A stretch of 64,000 nt of DNA from Dillenia suffruticosa (GCA_033439265.1 JAVTVX010000024.1:16910501-16974500); one strand, 5' to 3'. Counted from the first letter of the stretch, positions 10,501-22,297 are shown. Notes: a model not told the origin generated them from the sequence alone. Translations and numbers: made by a program.

Positions 10501-11154
10501 GTGTACTGTGATTTTGATCGCATCACACCAAAATTTTTTAACACATTTGCATAAAACATTATGGTTCTAGTGGTCTCTAATATGTGCCTATTTTTTCTTT
10601 TGGCTACCCTATTTTGTTGAGATGTTTAAACACATGACATTTGATGAATAATTCTATTGTTCCTTAAGTTTTCAAAGATGTGGCTTGTATATTCACCTCC
10701 ATGATCTGTTCTTATGACTTTGATACTTGCATTGTATAGTTTGGTTACATACTTCATGTAACTCTTGAAAGCATCAAGGGGTTGGTCTTTGGTATTTAGA
10801 AGGTATATCCAAGTGTACATAGTTTTTTGATCAATGAATGTAATGAAGTATTTGTAACATAAGTGTGAAATAATGGTAGAAGTCCAAACATCTAAATGAA
10901 CTAAATCTAAAGCATTTTTATATATAGTTTAAAAAATGGGATATATTGTTCAGGTTTTTTTTTACCAAAATACAATCTTTACAATATCTATTCTCATGAT
11001 TTAAAATTAGAAATAAACGTTTTAAATCTCGATCACTAGAATGCCCTAAACGCTTATACCAAAGAGATGAATCTTCTTTAATATGAGTTACAAGTGCATG
11101 TTGTTCTTGATCTAAAAAGTAGAGACCTCCTCTTCTAGAACTCTTGCTAATCAA
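10501..11154 (-). pseudogene. Element E1 integrase core and pre-integrase domain
   Basis: 10626-10820 holds the core around 'IKVIRTDHGGEYTS' (second catalytic Asp). 10918-11154 holds the GAG-pre-integrase zinc-binding part: 'LYFLDQEQHALV', 'LWYKRLGHSSDRDL' and a degenerate C..C pair. Stops lie between the pieces, for example at the family position 'QNGVAER'. Confidence 0.8.
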
Positions 11155-11602
11155 TTGATTCGACTTGAAATCCTGACAAGAGACTGAGTTTGGGTCAAAA
11201 ACAACTCTACACTCTTGATCTTAGTGATTTTGTATATGGACAATAGATTTAAAGTAAGTTTAGGGACATATAAAGTATTTGTAGTTTTTTCAAAAATATC
11301 AATTTTTCCAACATGGTTTACTTGCAAATCTTGCCTATTAACAACCCAAATTATCTTATAGTTAGGGAGATTTCTAAATCTCTTAATCTTTGTTTTATCC
11401 CTTACCATATAAAAGTCGATGTCCAAATCAATGAGAAAATTTTCAGAATGTAAATTAGTGAAGGGCCTTTGAATTGTCCCTTCAAGTGGAGAGATTTGTT
11501 GGAGCCTTTTTGTAACATTCTCAAGAGTTGCTTTGAGGGCTGCAAGCTCAGCCATAGTAGAGTTATGAGTGGTTGCTTGTTGGGCAATAGCTTGAGCTCC
11601 AA
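11151..11602 (-). pseudogene. Element E1 protease
   Basis: 11151-11555 encodes the aspartic protease region. The active site LIDSG.D.HM reads LIDLDIDFYM, so the catalytic D-S/T-G triad is lost although the surrounding 'VRDKTKIKRF', 'NYKIIWVVN' and 'LYVPKLTLNLLSI' blocks are clear. An overlapping frame (11402-11602) carries the end of gag. Confidence 0.8.
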
Positions 11603-12440
11603 AGTTTGAGGCTCCTTGTTTGTCCTTTGGCTTGAATCCCTTTGGTCTTAGATGAGGATGTAAGAATGAACACTTATCCTTTATATGCCTTTTCTTTTTG
11701 CAACGAGAGTATACATCTTTCTTGATTTGAATCTTGGCAGCCGTGTAGTCTTCTTAAGTGGTCATGAATCCCTGAGCTTCCATTTTGCATGTGGAACTTT
11801 CCTCAATCCTCATGCTCACTTCAACTCTTCGCACCATATTTTGCAACTCTAAATGTAGGAAACTCCTTCATTCGAAGGATCTCTTGTTAAAGATGGGTGA
11901 AGGAATCATCCAACCCCATTAGAAGTGCAAATATTTTGTCCTCCTCTCTCCTTTTTTGAATGACTCTAAGATAGGTAAAATCCAACTAAAGAGTCATTAG
12001 CTTGTTCCACAAATCAATGAGCTCTCCTAAGTATTATGGGAGAGTCTTTCCTTCATTCTTGATGTTTGCAATTTGTTTCTTCAATTTGAAAATTTTCCTT
12101 AACTTGGACTCTTGGCCATATAAGGAGAACATTATTTCCCACACCATTTTGGCATTAGAAGCACAAGTCACCATGGCTTTATGAGTTTCATCCAAGGAGT
12201 TTAGCAAGATGATGAAGACGTGATCATCTCTCTTCTTCTATTCCCTATATGATAGATTGCTTTCATCGGGAGGATCATCAAGAATGTATCCCTCCAAGTT
12301 TTGAAGATTGAGTGCTCTCTTCATAATACTCACCCATTGGTAGTAGTTTCCTTATTTCAATTGAATAGAAGATATATTTTGAATTTGGGTGAGATTTATA
12401 GAAGGAAAAGGGCCACCCAACCTTAAAGAGGATGGAATCA
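11603..12440 (-). pseudogene. Element E1 gag
   Basis: Minus-strand gag in several frames. Around 11640-11715 the zinc knuckle reads Y-x2-C-x4-H-x4-C (first Cys changed to Tyr) followed by FLHPHLRPK, the tail typical of this family. Upstream (11800-12200) are the 'REEDKIFALLMGLDDSF', 'GRIFKLKKQIANI' and 'LVDLWNKL' type blocks, and near 12340-12440 the N-terminal start. No intact frame. Confidence 0.75.
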
Positions 12441-12447
12441 TTTGCTA

Positions 12448-12458
12448 CTCTGATACCA
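12448..12458 (-). other. Primer-binding site of element E1
   Basis: ctctgatacca on the + strand (TGGTATCAGAG on the element strand) directly before the LTR start TGTTGAAAC. Initiator tRNA-Met type. Confidence 0.85.
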
Positions 12459-12890
12459 TGTTGAAACTATGATATAAGTAAAAAGCAAAGTAACATAAAT
12501 CTAATGAGACTTTGATTGAATTTCAAAGAAAGAATACATTAAATTTTAGAGCAGTTTTTCATAGTTTACAAGAGGAGAGCACTTGGCTATTTATAGAACA
12601 ACACAAGGTAGGAAAAAGGAGAGAAAATGAGAGAAAGGAGGGCTTTGTCCTCTCCTAGCCATCGAGACCCAATGGCTAGTTGGGAACTAACCGTTGGGAG
12701 CCCAATTGGGCCTGCCCTCATGGGCATGGCTAGGCTCTTTTTAGGGCCTTTTGGCTCCTCAGCCCGGGCCCATTAAGGGTCCCTAAATGGGCCTTTAATG
12801 TAAATTTATTTTTACCGTTTATAGATTACCCTTTACATGAGTCAAAGAGTTGATGATTTAGGGTAAGTTGCATGATGTTTATTTTCAACA
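12459..12890 (-). repeat. 5' LTR of element E1
   Basis: 432 bp, TGTTGAAAC to TTTCAACA, followed by the TTCCC target copy (12891-12895). Confidence 0.9.
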
Positions 12891-13379
12891 TTCCCTACTC
12901 TGATACCATGTTAATTGTATGTAGAGAGAGAACAACAAAATATGAAAAAAAAAACTTAACTAATGAAACATTTGAAGTGAGCAATGTACTGAAAAAAAAT
13001 ATTGCACTTTTATTTTTTGAGAGAATGCAAGAGTACAAAAGAGAGAAAGAGAAAGAAGGAGTTGATTGCTCTTCCTTCTTACTTTCCAAATAAGAGAAAA
13101 TACATATTTATAGAGGAAAAAAGAAAAGAGAACTAATGGCTGTTGGAATGGCAATGATTACATTTCAACAGCTAGAAAAACTAGTTGTTAAAATGTATCA
13201 TGCCCATTTTGCCCTTGGTAGATTGGATAATTTGTTGGACTTTCTAGGAACGTGATTTCGACACTTTTTGGACGTCGAAAAAGGCCCTTTTAAGCCTTAA
13301 ACTGAACTTACAAACATGAACTCAAGGACTCCTTGATTCCGACATGATTGGGCTTGAACTATTCTTCTTTGTTTCAACA
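12891..13379 (-). mobile_element. Element B2 right end: primer-binding site and 5' LTR
   Basis: After the TTCCC target copy, tactctgatacca (12896-12908) is the primer-binding site of B2. The LTR follows at 12909-13379 (TGTTAATTG...TTTCAACA, 471 bp). It is the outer boundary of the nested copia block. The flank begins atgta; the other target copy lies outside the window. Poly-purine stretches (agagagaaagagaaag) near 13040 are internal to the LTR. Confidence 0.8.
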
Positions 13380-13775
13380 ATGTAGTAGATTATCTATCTA
13401 GTGTATTTCTCTAGAAGTTGAATTATAAAATTGGTTGATTAACTTTACTTGACCTTGACACCATTCGGCTAACTTCTAATTTTATTCGATTGTCTTGAAA
13501 AGATCATCGAGTTGAATTTGATTCTAGTATACTGAAATAAACTATCAAACATATTGTTTCATTTTTAGTCGAATTTTTTCAAATTCAATGGGTAGTTTTC
13601 CAGAATAGTTGACATGTTTTCCATGATATTCTACTAATATTTCAAGACCATTCGATTGTTCACTCATTTTAGCGAACTTAGTTATTTTATATTAAAAATA
13701 GGTCTACCGAATTTTAAATGTATTCAACTAAATTTATATATGCGGTTCAACCTATTTTAGTTTTATTCAACCAAT
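13380..13775. other. AT-rich spacer
   Basis: About 400 bp between the left copia nest and the left LTR of element D. It has several attcga / tcgaat words but no coding frame and no recognised repeat. I see no gene in it. Confidence 0.5.
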
Positions 13776-13780
13776 ACAAT

Positions 13781-15581
13781 TGATATTCAATTAGAGGGGT
13801 GAATTGTAGAATATATTTATTTAAAAATTTAACTATATAGGTATTATAAAAAATTTTTTACAGAGATGTTTAGTAACTTAACTAAAAAGTAAAGAATACA
13901 AAACTTTTTAAAGTAGTTTCACCAAACTACTCTCAGACTCCCCCTGAATTTTCACTATCAAATTAATGATACAGACTTGATTGCAAGTTCAATTTGGACC
14001 TTTATAGTGTTTCTACGCAACACTACTTTCTCAACTCTACATAGATTAGCTCTCTCTAGACTCAAAGCAGTGACATACTCTTTAGTCTTTTCAAATTTCA
14101 ATACAGATGAGAAGAGAATTGTCAAGAATGAGAGGTTTTAATTCTCAGATTTGATAGAATTGATTTCAGAACTAATTATACCCAAAAAGACAGTTAATTG
14201 AATATCAAATTGCAAAACAGAGTGTATAGCTTGTATAGAGTAGTGAATGATGTGAGACTTGGTTGTTTAGAAAAATTAATTGAAACTCTATATATTTTTT
14301 ACGTTTCATCTCTGGTATTTATTGTCACACTAAAGAGATCCGTTGTAGAGTAGTTGAATCTGAACGTTACTCATTAATATACATCAATTAATGTTCTACA
14401 ACGGTACCCATTTTTTGCGTTGGAGTTTCATTTTCTCACTAGTGGTACTTTTTTGTTAACCAATCAAAAGTTGTTTTTGCTATATTTAAACATTAGTTTT
14501 AATCGAAATAGAAATATTCAGATATGTAAAAAAAGAAAACGACCGTTGATTTTACATTTGTTTCGAAAATGTGATTTCTGACAATTTTGAATCGACAAGT
14601 CTAAATAACACATCAACCTGAATTCAAAAATTTAGTATTGTGCTCTAAGTAATCAGATCCACAAGAGAGTGCTTGGGTCAACAAGATCATGTATCAAATT
14701 AAATAGGTGGACACGTAGACTTAAAACGGTCGACATGTTTTGATGTGTCGACATGACTTTAATTAGACATCGACATATATTACTTAAGAATCAATAGAGT
14801 AGGTCGACTTGTTCTAAATCCACATCAACATAATCCTGTTTGTATATAAAATTTGTGGACCAATTATCTAAAATTGGTCAATGTGTTAATTGTATCAACA
14901 AGTGCTTGTCGACGTATGTTTTTAATGGACAGCTTAAATCAGGTCGACATGTTCTAAATCTACGTCAACATGCTTCTGTGCTGACATAAAATTGGTAGAC
15001 CTGTCTTTTAAAATTAGTCGATGTGTCCATCATGTCAACACAATTAACACGCAAGTCATTGTGTGCCTTTTAAGGGATAAAGGAATCATGTCGACAAGTT
15101 GTCGAACATGTCGACCTCTTTAAACTTTTACCTTATACTTGTCGATGTGTGCAAATGGTGGGTCGTTATACTCCAGAAATTGGTAGACACGTCATATTAA
15201 ATTTGTCCACCTGAAGTCAACAGGTTGATGTATGATCTAATTAAGGTCAACATATAATACAGGTTGACAAGAGTTAACTCAGATTGACAAGATATGTGAA
15301 TGTTCAGATTAGATTGATATATTTTTGGGGTTGTTGGCATAATTTTACTTAGACAATATGTTATGTTTGTTTTATTCATGTCAATAAGAATTACTATCAG
15401 GTCGACATGGTGTGACTAAAATTTGTCGATATGGATCTGAAAATCGGTAGATCTATGGAAACAGGTTGATGTATGTGAAGAACAGATGACAAGGTTTGCA
15501 AACTTTTGTTTTCTAATAACTTTCTGATTTACTTAAACTTGTTTTTCTTTAATTTATTATTATCAAAACTTATTCATCTCA
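13781..15581 (-). repeat. 3' LTR of element D
   Basis: 1.8-kb LTR starting TGATATTCAA and ending ATCTCA next to the polypurine tract. The part 14580-15490 is packed with degenerate copies of a GTCGACATGT-like motif in both orientations. The right-hand copy is 28281-30108. Confidence 0.88.
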
Positions 15582-15612
15582 ACAATCTCCCCTTTGTTAT
15601 GATGACAAAACT
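15582..15612 (-). other. Polypurine tract of element D
   Basis: acaatctcccctttgttatg on the + strand, i.e. an AAAGGGGAGATTGT core on the element strand, preceded by the family-typical ttttgtcatcat. Primer for second-strand synthesis, beside the 3' LTR. Confidence 0.85.
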
Positions 15613-15820
15613 TCTAATATTTATCAAAAAATTTTGATCCTATTGATTCTTATTTTTCATTCTAATACTAATCTTTGAACTGCAGTAATTTCACTATCTG
15701 ATTCATGCTGCCATTTATTTTCAAAAAGCCTATTCATTATCTGCCTAACCTTGCATCAACATACCACACGCATAGCACCCTGCACCGCACCTAACACTAT
15801 TAGTATGATTGATGCACCTG

Positions 15821-15990
15821 CACTCTATCACAGTCAACATTTTTAGAAAGCTAAGCCAAGCGCTATCAGCACTACACTACACTCTATCACCATCAACATT
15901 TTCAAAAAGCTAAGTCAAGCACTATCAGCACTGCACTGCACTCTATCACCATCATCATTTTCAGAAAGCTAGGCCATTTTATTTTCAGCA
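15821..15990. repeat. 59-bp tandem repeat, about 2.9 copies
   Basis: Units start at 15821, 15880 and 15939 with cactctatcaccatcaacat and continue ttt(t/c)a(g/a)aaagctaag(c/t)caagc. Lies in element D between the extra ORF and the polypurine tract. Confidence 0.85.
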
Positions 15991-16789
15991 CCGCAACATT
16001 TCACCATCAAACTTGTCTGCCCCTAAGTCTAAGTCCATAGCCATATTTTCATCAAGCTACATTGCAGCATCAGATCGAACTCCATAGACCACCACAAACC
16101 ATACTACAAACAAACCATCAATTTTTTAGTCTTTATCCATCAATTTTTTAATCTTTCTCCCTATTTTTGTCATCAATAAAAAGAGTCAAAAAGTACATAC
16201 TAACCGATAGATACACCAACTCTATCAATCAATTACAACAGCTACATCTCAACGAGAGGCAATGGCTCCCCCTCAAATAGATACACCAACTAATTTTCAT
16301 TTAGAGTAACATAGTCTCCTATCAACTATATTGCCATTTTCAGGATGCATACACAAACTTCATACATGAACTTTATATACCAATATAATTCAATGTGCAT
16401 ACATTCACATAGTTTTAGAGATAGCACAAGAGATACATAGTCATTTTCAACATAAAGTGCAGATATAGTTCAATTTGAAAAGAAAAATGACCTGTAAATC
16501 ACATATTTTGTCAAGATATAAACTAGTAGAAAAACATTACAAAACACAACTAATATCAACATGAATGAGAGGGTTTGGAAACATGAGATGATTTTTTTTT
16601 TCTTTTGAAAGGGAGTCTAGCCTGTTTTTAATGTTTTGAAGTTCCATAATCAAGACACAAGTCATTTGACCTTACAAAAGTTGTCTCTTCTCAAATTTCT
16701 CCATCTTTTCCCAAATCTTGTCAAGTGTGATAGGTTAAGAATTGGATGGTTGCCCATCATCTTCTCCTCTTCCTTCCCTTGTTTAGTTT

Positions 16790-17836
16790 CTGTTACTTTC
16801 TCATGTTTTTCTCATATTTCCTCTATTTACCTCTTGTTTACTCCACATTTTTTCTAACCCATTCTCCATCACTATTACACATCCATTTGGCTCAAATTTA
16901 TAAATAAAAAAAAAAACAGCATTGATTTCATTCTTCTCATTCAATTTAATCATCATATTCTTATCCAACTCCATACAGTTACTTGATAGAACTTTAGAGA
17001 TCATACTAGCATACAGTAGAAGGGAGTTCTTTGATCTATGTGTAACATCATGAACTGAGAGACTATGAAGTGCAATCCAGAATTTTTTTCCACTCATAAT
17101 ACAAGCCATCAACTAGAAATCTTCTCTAAAGATGGTTGCGTAGTTTCATCCTCTAAATTTTATACATGTACAATATTAAATGCAAAATTCGTTCATGGAA
17201 TCCTAAATTTGTAGTACTTATGTTCACAATAGTCTGATTTTCATCATTGAACACAATTCTTATATTTTCTAAATAATTAGACTTTATGTATGGTTCACGT
17301 TTATCATACGGCACCTATGCAATAGCACTTTCTTTGCAAATTATCTTAGAAGTGATCTCAATCACCTTCCCATTCACATATGTCCAAAATGCGCATGAAA
17401 CAAAATGTTCAATCTAGGATAATTCGTGACTCACTCTCAATTCTATTAGAAATCACTTCAATATTATTATAAAACAACTTAATCACCTTCTTATGAATGA
17501 ATTTATTGGAAATCATAAGCCAATTGGGGCATACCTCATTCAAGTGTTCTTCATACTTGAAATTTGTAATTTTTAGAAAAACCCAATCAATCAACCTTTC
17601 TTGATTGACTTTCCTTCTCGAGAACAATTTCTCATACAATTTGATTTGTTCGATCGAATGAAACTCATAAGTATTGAACTATGGAATGGGCTCTGCTTGC
17701 AGAGGTGGTGAAGTGGATTTTGAGGATATAGGTTTTGCAGTCGAGAGTTTTGATGAAGAAGGCTTAGTTATGGTTTAGCAGGTCGTTTAGAGGATGTAGA
17801 TTTCTTAGAAATAGGCAATTTCTATTTAGGGGCCAT
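16790..17836 (-). pseudogene. Extra ORF after pol in element D (env position)
   Basis: A degenerate coding region on the minus strand, downstream of RNase H where SIRE elements carry an additional ORF. It opens with ATG (complement of 17834-17836) and a basic, Ser/Pro/Lys-rich N-terminus with two stops. 17409-17639 (76 codons) reads 'YEKLFSRRKVNQERLIDWVFL' and 'KKVIKLFYNNIEV', resembling the 'ER..D...L...VKEFYANL' signature of the plant retroelement protein often labelled putative plant transposon protein. 16801-17112 (103 codons) continues. I see no convincing signal peptide or membrane span, so env function is not supported. The assignment rests on remembered family features. Confidence 0.55.
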
Positions 17837-18240
17837 TTTTTATTAGAGTTTCATCAAGAAGATTTGCCTAGGGTTTCAGAGAAAAAGAGGGAAATTCAAA
17901 ATTTGGGGAGAGAGAAACAGATGGGTCGATGTGTCAACCGTTCATATTCCTTTCTGCATCTCACGGGTTGACACATTTTCGTGCACACCAACCTATTTTA
18001 AGGATGTTCAAAAGTAATCAGATCGACATATTTTTAAGAACATCGACCTAATTTCAACGGCTATATAGGTCGACACACTTGTGCTTAGGTCGACAAGCTC
18101 ACATTTGTTTTTCATTTTAAGTTGTAGGTCGATAAGATTTTTAATACAATGATTAGTAGGTTGACAAGACCATATATTTTTCAATTTATCGAAAGCTTTG
18201 AGAAATGGGTAGATCTAGTGTTCGTTTTCAAAATTTTAGC
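17837..18240. other. Spacer of element D with GTCGAC-type motifs
   Basis: Non-coding tract between RNase H and the extra ORF. 17925-18190 repeats the LTR's motif (gggtcgatgtgtc, aggtcgacacact, aggtcgacaagct, aggttgacaagac), so this motif is not confined to the LTRs. Confidence 0.6.
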
Positions 18241-19660
18241 CTATGCTATGTTTTTCACATGTCTTCCGATTTCTCTATTTCGGTAATTCTTAATTCTCGT
18301 CTTAGTTCACAAAATCTATTTTTATCCAATGGATTGGTAAGAATATCAATAATTTATTTTTGAGTCTCTATATACTCAAGCAATTTCATCTTTCAATACG
18401 TGATATCTTATGTAGTGATATCTCATTTTAATATACTTGTTTCGAGAGTGATGCACTAGATTTTTGGTTAAATTTATGACACTTATATTATCACATTTTA
18501 TAGGAACGCAACCAAAATCTGTCATAATCTTTCATTTTATGTTTAATCAAGAGGATTTGTACAACACATTGTCTAGTAGAAATATATTCAATTTCGCTTG
18601 TTGACAATACTATACTGTTTTGTTTTTTGAAAGACCATAATACTAATATACTTTCAGAAAATTAATAAGTACCGCTTGTATTTTTTTTATCTAATTTGCA
18701 TCCCGCAAAGTCTACATCAGAGAACCTATGCAACTAAAAATTTGAATTTCTATCATACCAAATGTCTAAATATGCGGTGTTTTTTAAATATCTAAAGATT
18801 CTTTTAACCACAACCAAATGAAACTTCTTTAGATCTGATTGGAATTTTACACAAAGACATACACTGAATTGTATGTCTGGTTTTGAAACAGTAATCCAAT
18901 CATGCTTCTATATAATTTTTGCATATTGACTTGCCATTTATATTTTTATCTTATTTTAAGCTTGTACTTATAGGCATGGCATTTTCTTTACATTCACTAA
19001 ACCCAAATCTTATAAGTAGACCATTTGTATATTTTGATTGATTAATAAATATTTCATTTTCAAATTGGTTAATCTAAAATCCTAAAAAATAGTTTAATTC
19101 TTCCTTCGTATTCATTTCAAACTCTTCTTGCATTCTTTTTGCAAATTTTTCACATATTTTTACACTAATTTTTCTGAAAACTGTATCATCTATGTATATT
19201 TGAATTATCATAAAGTTATTTTCTTTTCTTTTAATAAGAGAGTTGTATCAATATTTCTTCTTTCAAAATTGTTTTCAATTAAGAAACTACTAAGCCTCTC
19301 ATACCTACTTCTAGGAGCTTGTTTCAATCCATATAAGGTTTTGGTCAATTTAAAAATATGTTTTGGACATTTTGGATCTTCAAAGAATGGAGGTTGTTTC
19401 ACATATACTGTTTCATTTAAATAACCATTTAAAAAGACACTTTTAACATCCATTTAATATAATTTGAAGTTCATATAACAGGAGAACACTAGAAACATTT
19501 TAATTGCTTCTAACCTACCGACAAGAGCATATGTTTCATCGTAGTCAATTCTCTTTTCTTAACTATATCATTTTGCCACTAATTTTGTCTTATTTCTTGT
19601 GATTGTTCCATATTCATTAAATTTATTTATAAAGACCCACTTAATTCCAATTACAGATTG
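18241..19660 (-). pseudogene. Element D reverse transcriptase and RNase H
   Basis: 19208-19453 (81 codons) carries 'MDVKSVFLNGYLNETVYVKQ' and 'HIFKLTKTLYGLKQAPRSRYERLSSFLIENNF', typical SIRE reverse transcriptase. RNase H is at 18300-18720 on the minus strand ('SKKQNSIVLSTSEIEYIS', 'QILLIKHKMKDY') with many stops. The YVDD part around 19110-19200 is degraded. Confidence 0.85.
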
Positions 19661-20900
19661 ATCCGAGGTCTAGTTATAAAATTCCATATTTTGTTTCTTT
19701 CAAATTGATTTAGTTTATCGTGCATGGTCATTATCCAATTTTCATCTCCTAATGCTTCCTCTATATTCTTAGGTTTTTTCTGAGAAATGAACGCCACATA
19801 TTCACATTGATTTTGTAGCGCTAATCTAGTTAAACACCTAAATTTACATCTCCTATTATATTTTCTACGTTTACATTTTTTCTGATTTGATAATATTTGA
19901 TTTTTTACTCCTATTGAATTTCATTTTTTTCTTTTTGTTCAGTGATTTCATTGATTTCTTCTTTTTGAAAATTCAAATTTTCTGTAAAATTCAATACATT
20001 ATGTTTTTTTGTTAAATTTTCATTGTCTGATTTTCTTTGATCAGTGTCATTTTTTTCATCAAATTCTATATGTATTGATTCTTCTACTGTCATGCTTCTT
20101 TTGCTATAAACTTTATATGCATTACTCACTGTCGATTAGTTTAAGAAAATTCTCTCACCACTTTTGGTATTGAATTTTCATAAGACTTATTTTCCATTAT
20201 TTAAAACAAAGCATATGCATTTGAAAATTCTAAAATAGGCCAAGAGAGTTTTCTTTAAAATTGGTCTGATTAATACCCTATATAAGATTTAGCAAGCAGT
20301 ATCTATTTTTGTCCAAAAGAATTTTGGCAAATATGATCACAGAGTATGGATCTAGTCATTTCTTATAGTATTTTATTTTTCCTTTCTATTATCCAATTTT
20401 GTTAAGCTATTCTAAGAGTTGAGAAATTATGATCAACACCATGATTGTCATAGAATTTTTTCATGGTTTTTTTCAATTCTTTACCGTGATCACTTTGATA
20501 CTTTTAATTAAATCGATTTGAATTTTTTTGTACAATTTGATGAAAGTTTCACTAGTTTCTTCCTTCTTGACTAGAAATAATACCCAAGTGTATCTAAAAT
20601 AATCATCGATAATCACCGATTCATAATATTTTCCTCCTAAAGTTTGAGTTCTAGTTGGTCCGAATAAGTCTATGTAAAAATTCTAGAGGAGTGCTAGTAA
20701 ATTCACAGTTTTTGGATTTGAAGAAAGTTTTGGTTTATTTTCTTTCCATACATGCATCACACAACCTATTCTTTTTGTATTTTAATTTAGGCAGATCTTT
20801 CACAATATCTTTTCTATCTAACTTTGATATTGTATCCATGTTTGCGTGTCCTAATCTCTTGTACCATAACTATGCATTGTTCTTATTTAATACAACTAGC
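19661..20900 (-). pseudogene. Element D integrase and linker
   Basis: 19911-20129 is the acidic linker (Glu/Asn/Lys-rich, 72 codons). The core lies at 20150-20640, where the minus strand reads 'SDHGKELKKTMKKFYDNHGVDHNFSTLRIA' followed by a stop at the 'QQNG' position. 20640-20900 continues into the start of the core. Copia integrase cuts and joins host DNA; this one is inactive. Confidence 0.8.
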
Positions 20901-21420
20901 AAAACTTAATTTGAATTTCTAATTGCTCTAAATCAATCACATAGAAATTTTCTCTTCTAAAATCAATAAATTTAATATTACCAGATGTTTTGTCAATAAT
21001 AGAACAAACATCAAAATCAAATATGAGTGTGTAAACTTTATCACACAGCTAATTGACGCTTAACAAATTGAATTTAAGATCAGAAACAAGAATGACATTT
21101 TGAATTTGAGAGTCAGTGAATTTACCTTTAATGTTGTCTATCCCAATGACTTTTCCTTTGGAGTTGACACCAAAGACCACCTTTCCTCCTTTCTTCTTCT
21201 CGAGAGATGAGAATTTTTATATATCTCCAGTCATATGCCTTGAACAGCAACTGTCAATGCACCAGACAGATTTTCTAGGAGATTTCCTTGATTTCAAACA
21301 GACCTGTAACAAGATTCAATCAAACTTTTGCCTTTGGTACCCATTTCTTCTTGGGTCCGGTTGAGTTAATTTTGATTTGACTCTTAGGAATCCATTTTAA
21401 GTTCACTATCGATGAGTTCT
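20901..21420 (-). pseudogene. Element D protease and pre-integrase region
   Basis: Minus strand encodes 'WCIDSCCSRHMTGD' at 21223-21264, the protease active site with D-S-G changed to D-S-C. Downstream in one frame come 'GGKVVFGVNSKGKVIGIDNI' and 'DSQIQNVILVSDLKFNLLSVNQL', the usual SIRE tract. A stop follows the active site. Confidence 0.85.
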
Positions 21421-21427
21421 TGAGTTA

Positions 21428-21469
21428 GCAAGTATAAACTAAGTGTCCAAATTTTTGACAATAGGCACA
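21428..21469 (-). pseudogene. Second zinc knuckle of element D gag
   Basis: Codes for C-A-Y-C-x4-H-x4-C, a complete CCHC nucleic-acid-binding knuckle just ahead of the protease. SIRE gag commonly has a second knuckle here. To its right up to 21871 the minus strand is Lys/Glu/Asn-rich coiled-coil gag, interrupted by element F. Confidence 0.8.
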
Positions 21470-21876
21470 TTTGTGATTATTCACTTTTGTGTTCCTTGTA
21501 GTAATGGAAGATTTATTTCTAAATTTATAGTTATTTGACTTGTGCCCTACTTTCATGCATATATGATATTTCTGTAATTTGACATTTTCTGAACTAGGTG
21601 TGAAAAATTTATATAACTTTTTTCTGAATCTAAATAAGATTATATCTTAACCTTACCTTATCAAATATTACTCTTTGTACTCGTAGGATGGCATCTAGTT
21701 TTTCTTGCTCTTGTATGAATTTCATTAGTATGGTAATTTGCCTAATGTTCTACTCTTTTTGTTCAGTAAATTTCTTTTTCAGAGTCATGTTTTCATTCAT
21801 TTGATTTTCACTATCCTTTTTATCTTGCTAATCCAGATATTTATTTTTTAATTCTTTTTCTAGTTTAGTAATTATC

Positions 21877-22297
21877 TGTTGAAATGAAGCACAATTAGGG
21901 TATGAAATTAACCCTAAATAAGTACACTTTGTACCCCTTAGAAAAGCCCAAATCTAAGTCTCAAAGGAGGTCATTATGTCAAGATTTTTTCGGAACTAAA
22001 TTAGGCTCAAAATGGGCTTGGCCCGTGGGCCTTAGCTGGGCCTAAAAGAGCCTAACAAAGCCCATCTCAAGGTGGCCCAATTGGGCCCCCAACGACTGGT
22101 TTGAGGAGAGAGCGTTAAGCTCTCTCCTCTTCCCCATTCTCTCATTTTTCTCTCTCTCCCTTTCTCTATAAATAAGGGTTGATTTCCCCTTTCTAAAGTA
22201 TACAAAATTATGGGTTCTATTCTTGTACATTTCCTTTGAAAGTTCAATAAAACTCTTGCATTCATTATTAATTGCTTGCTACTTTAAATCATCAACA
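21877..22297 (+). repeat. 5' LTR of element F
   Basis: 421 bp, TGTTGAAATG to ATCAACA. Contains a 14-bp palindrome GGCCCAATTGGGCC at 22074-22087 and ctctataaataagg (22162-22175), a likely TATA box. It is shorter than the 3' LTR because a segment between direct repeats (aacggctgg-type) at about 22089 is missing. Confidence 0.93.

Larger units (their letters stand above)
7827..12890 (-). mobile_element. Complete copia element E1, TSD TTCCC
   Basis: 5,064-bp element on the minus strand with both LTRs (7827-8271 and 12459-12890), polypurine tract, pol, gag and primer-binding site in order. Target duplication TTCCC flanks it at 7822-7826 and 12891-12895, which proves a normal integration into B2, about 10 bp from B2's own primer-binding site. 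The two LTRs look roughly 90% identical or slightly better by eye. All coding parts carry stops or frameshifts. It belongs to the same broad family as A and F (shared knuckle tail, 'RLKLPPSEWVN' linker and LTR layout). Confidence 0.93.

Noticed and set aside
19128..19424. 98-codon + strand frame, hydrophobic
   Set aside because: It is the antisense of the reverse transcriptase of element D.
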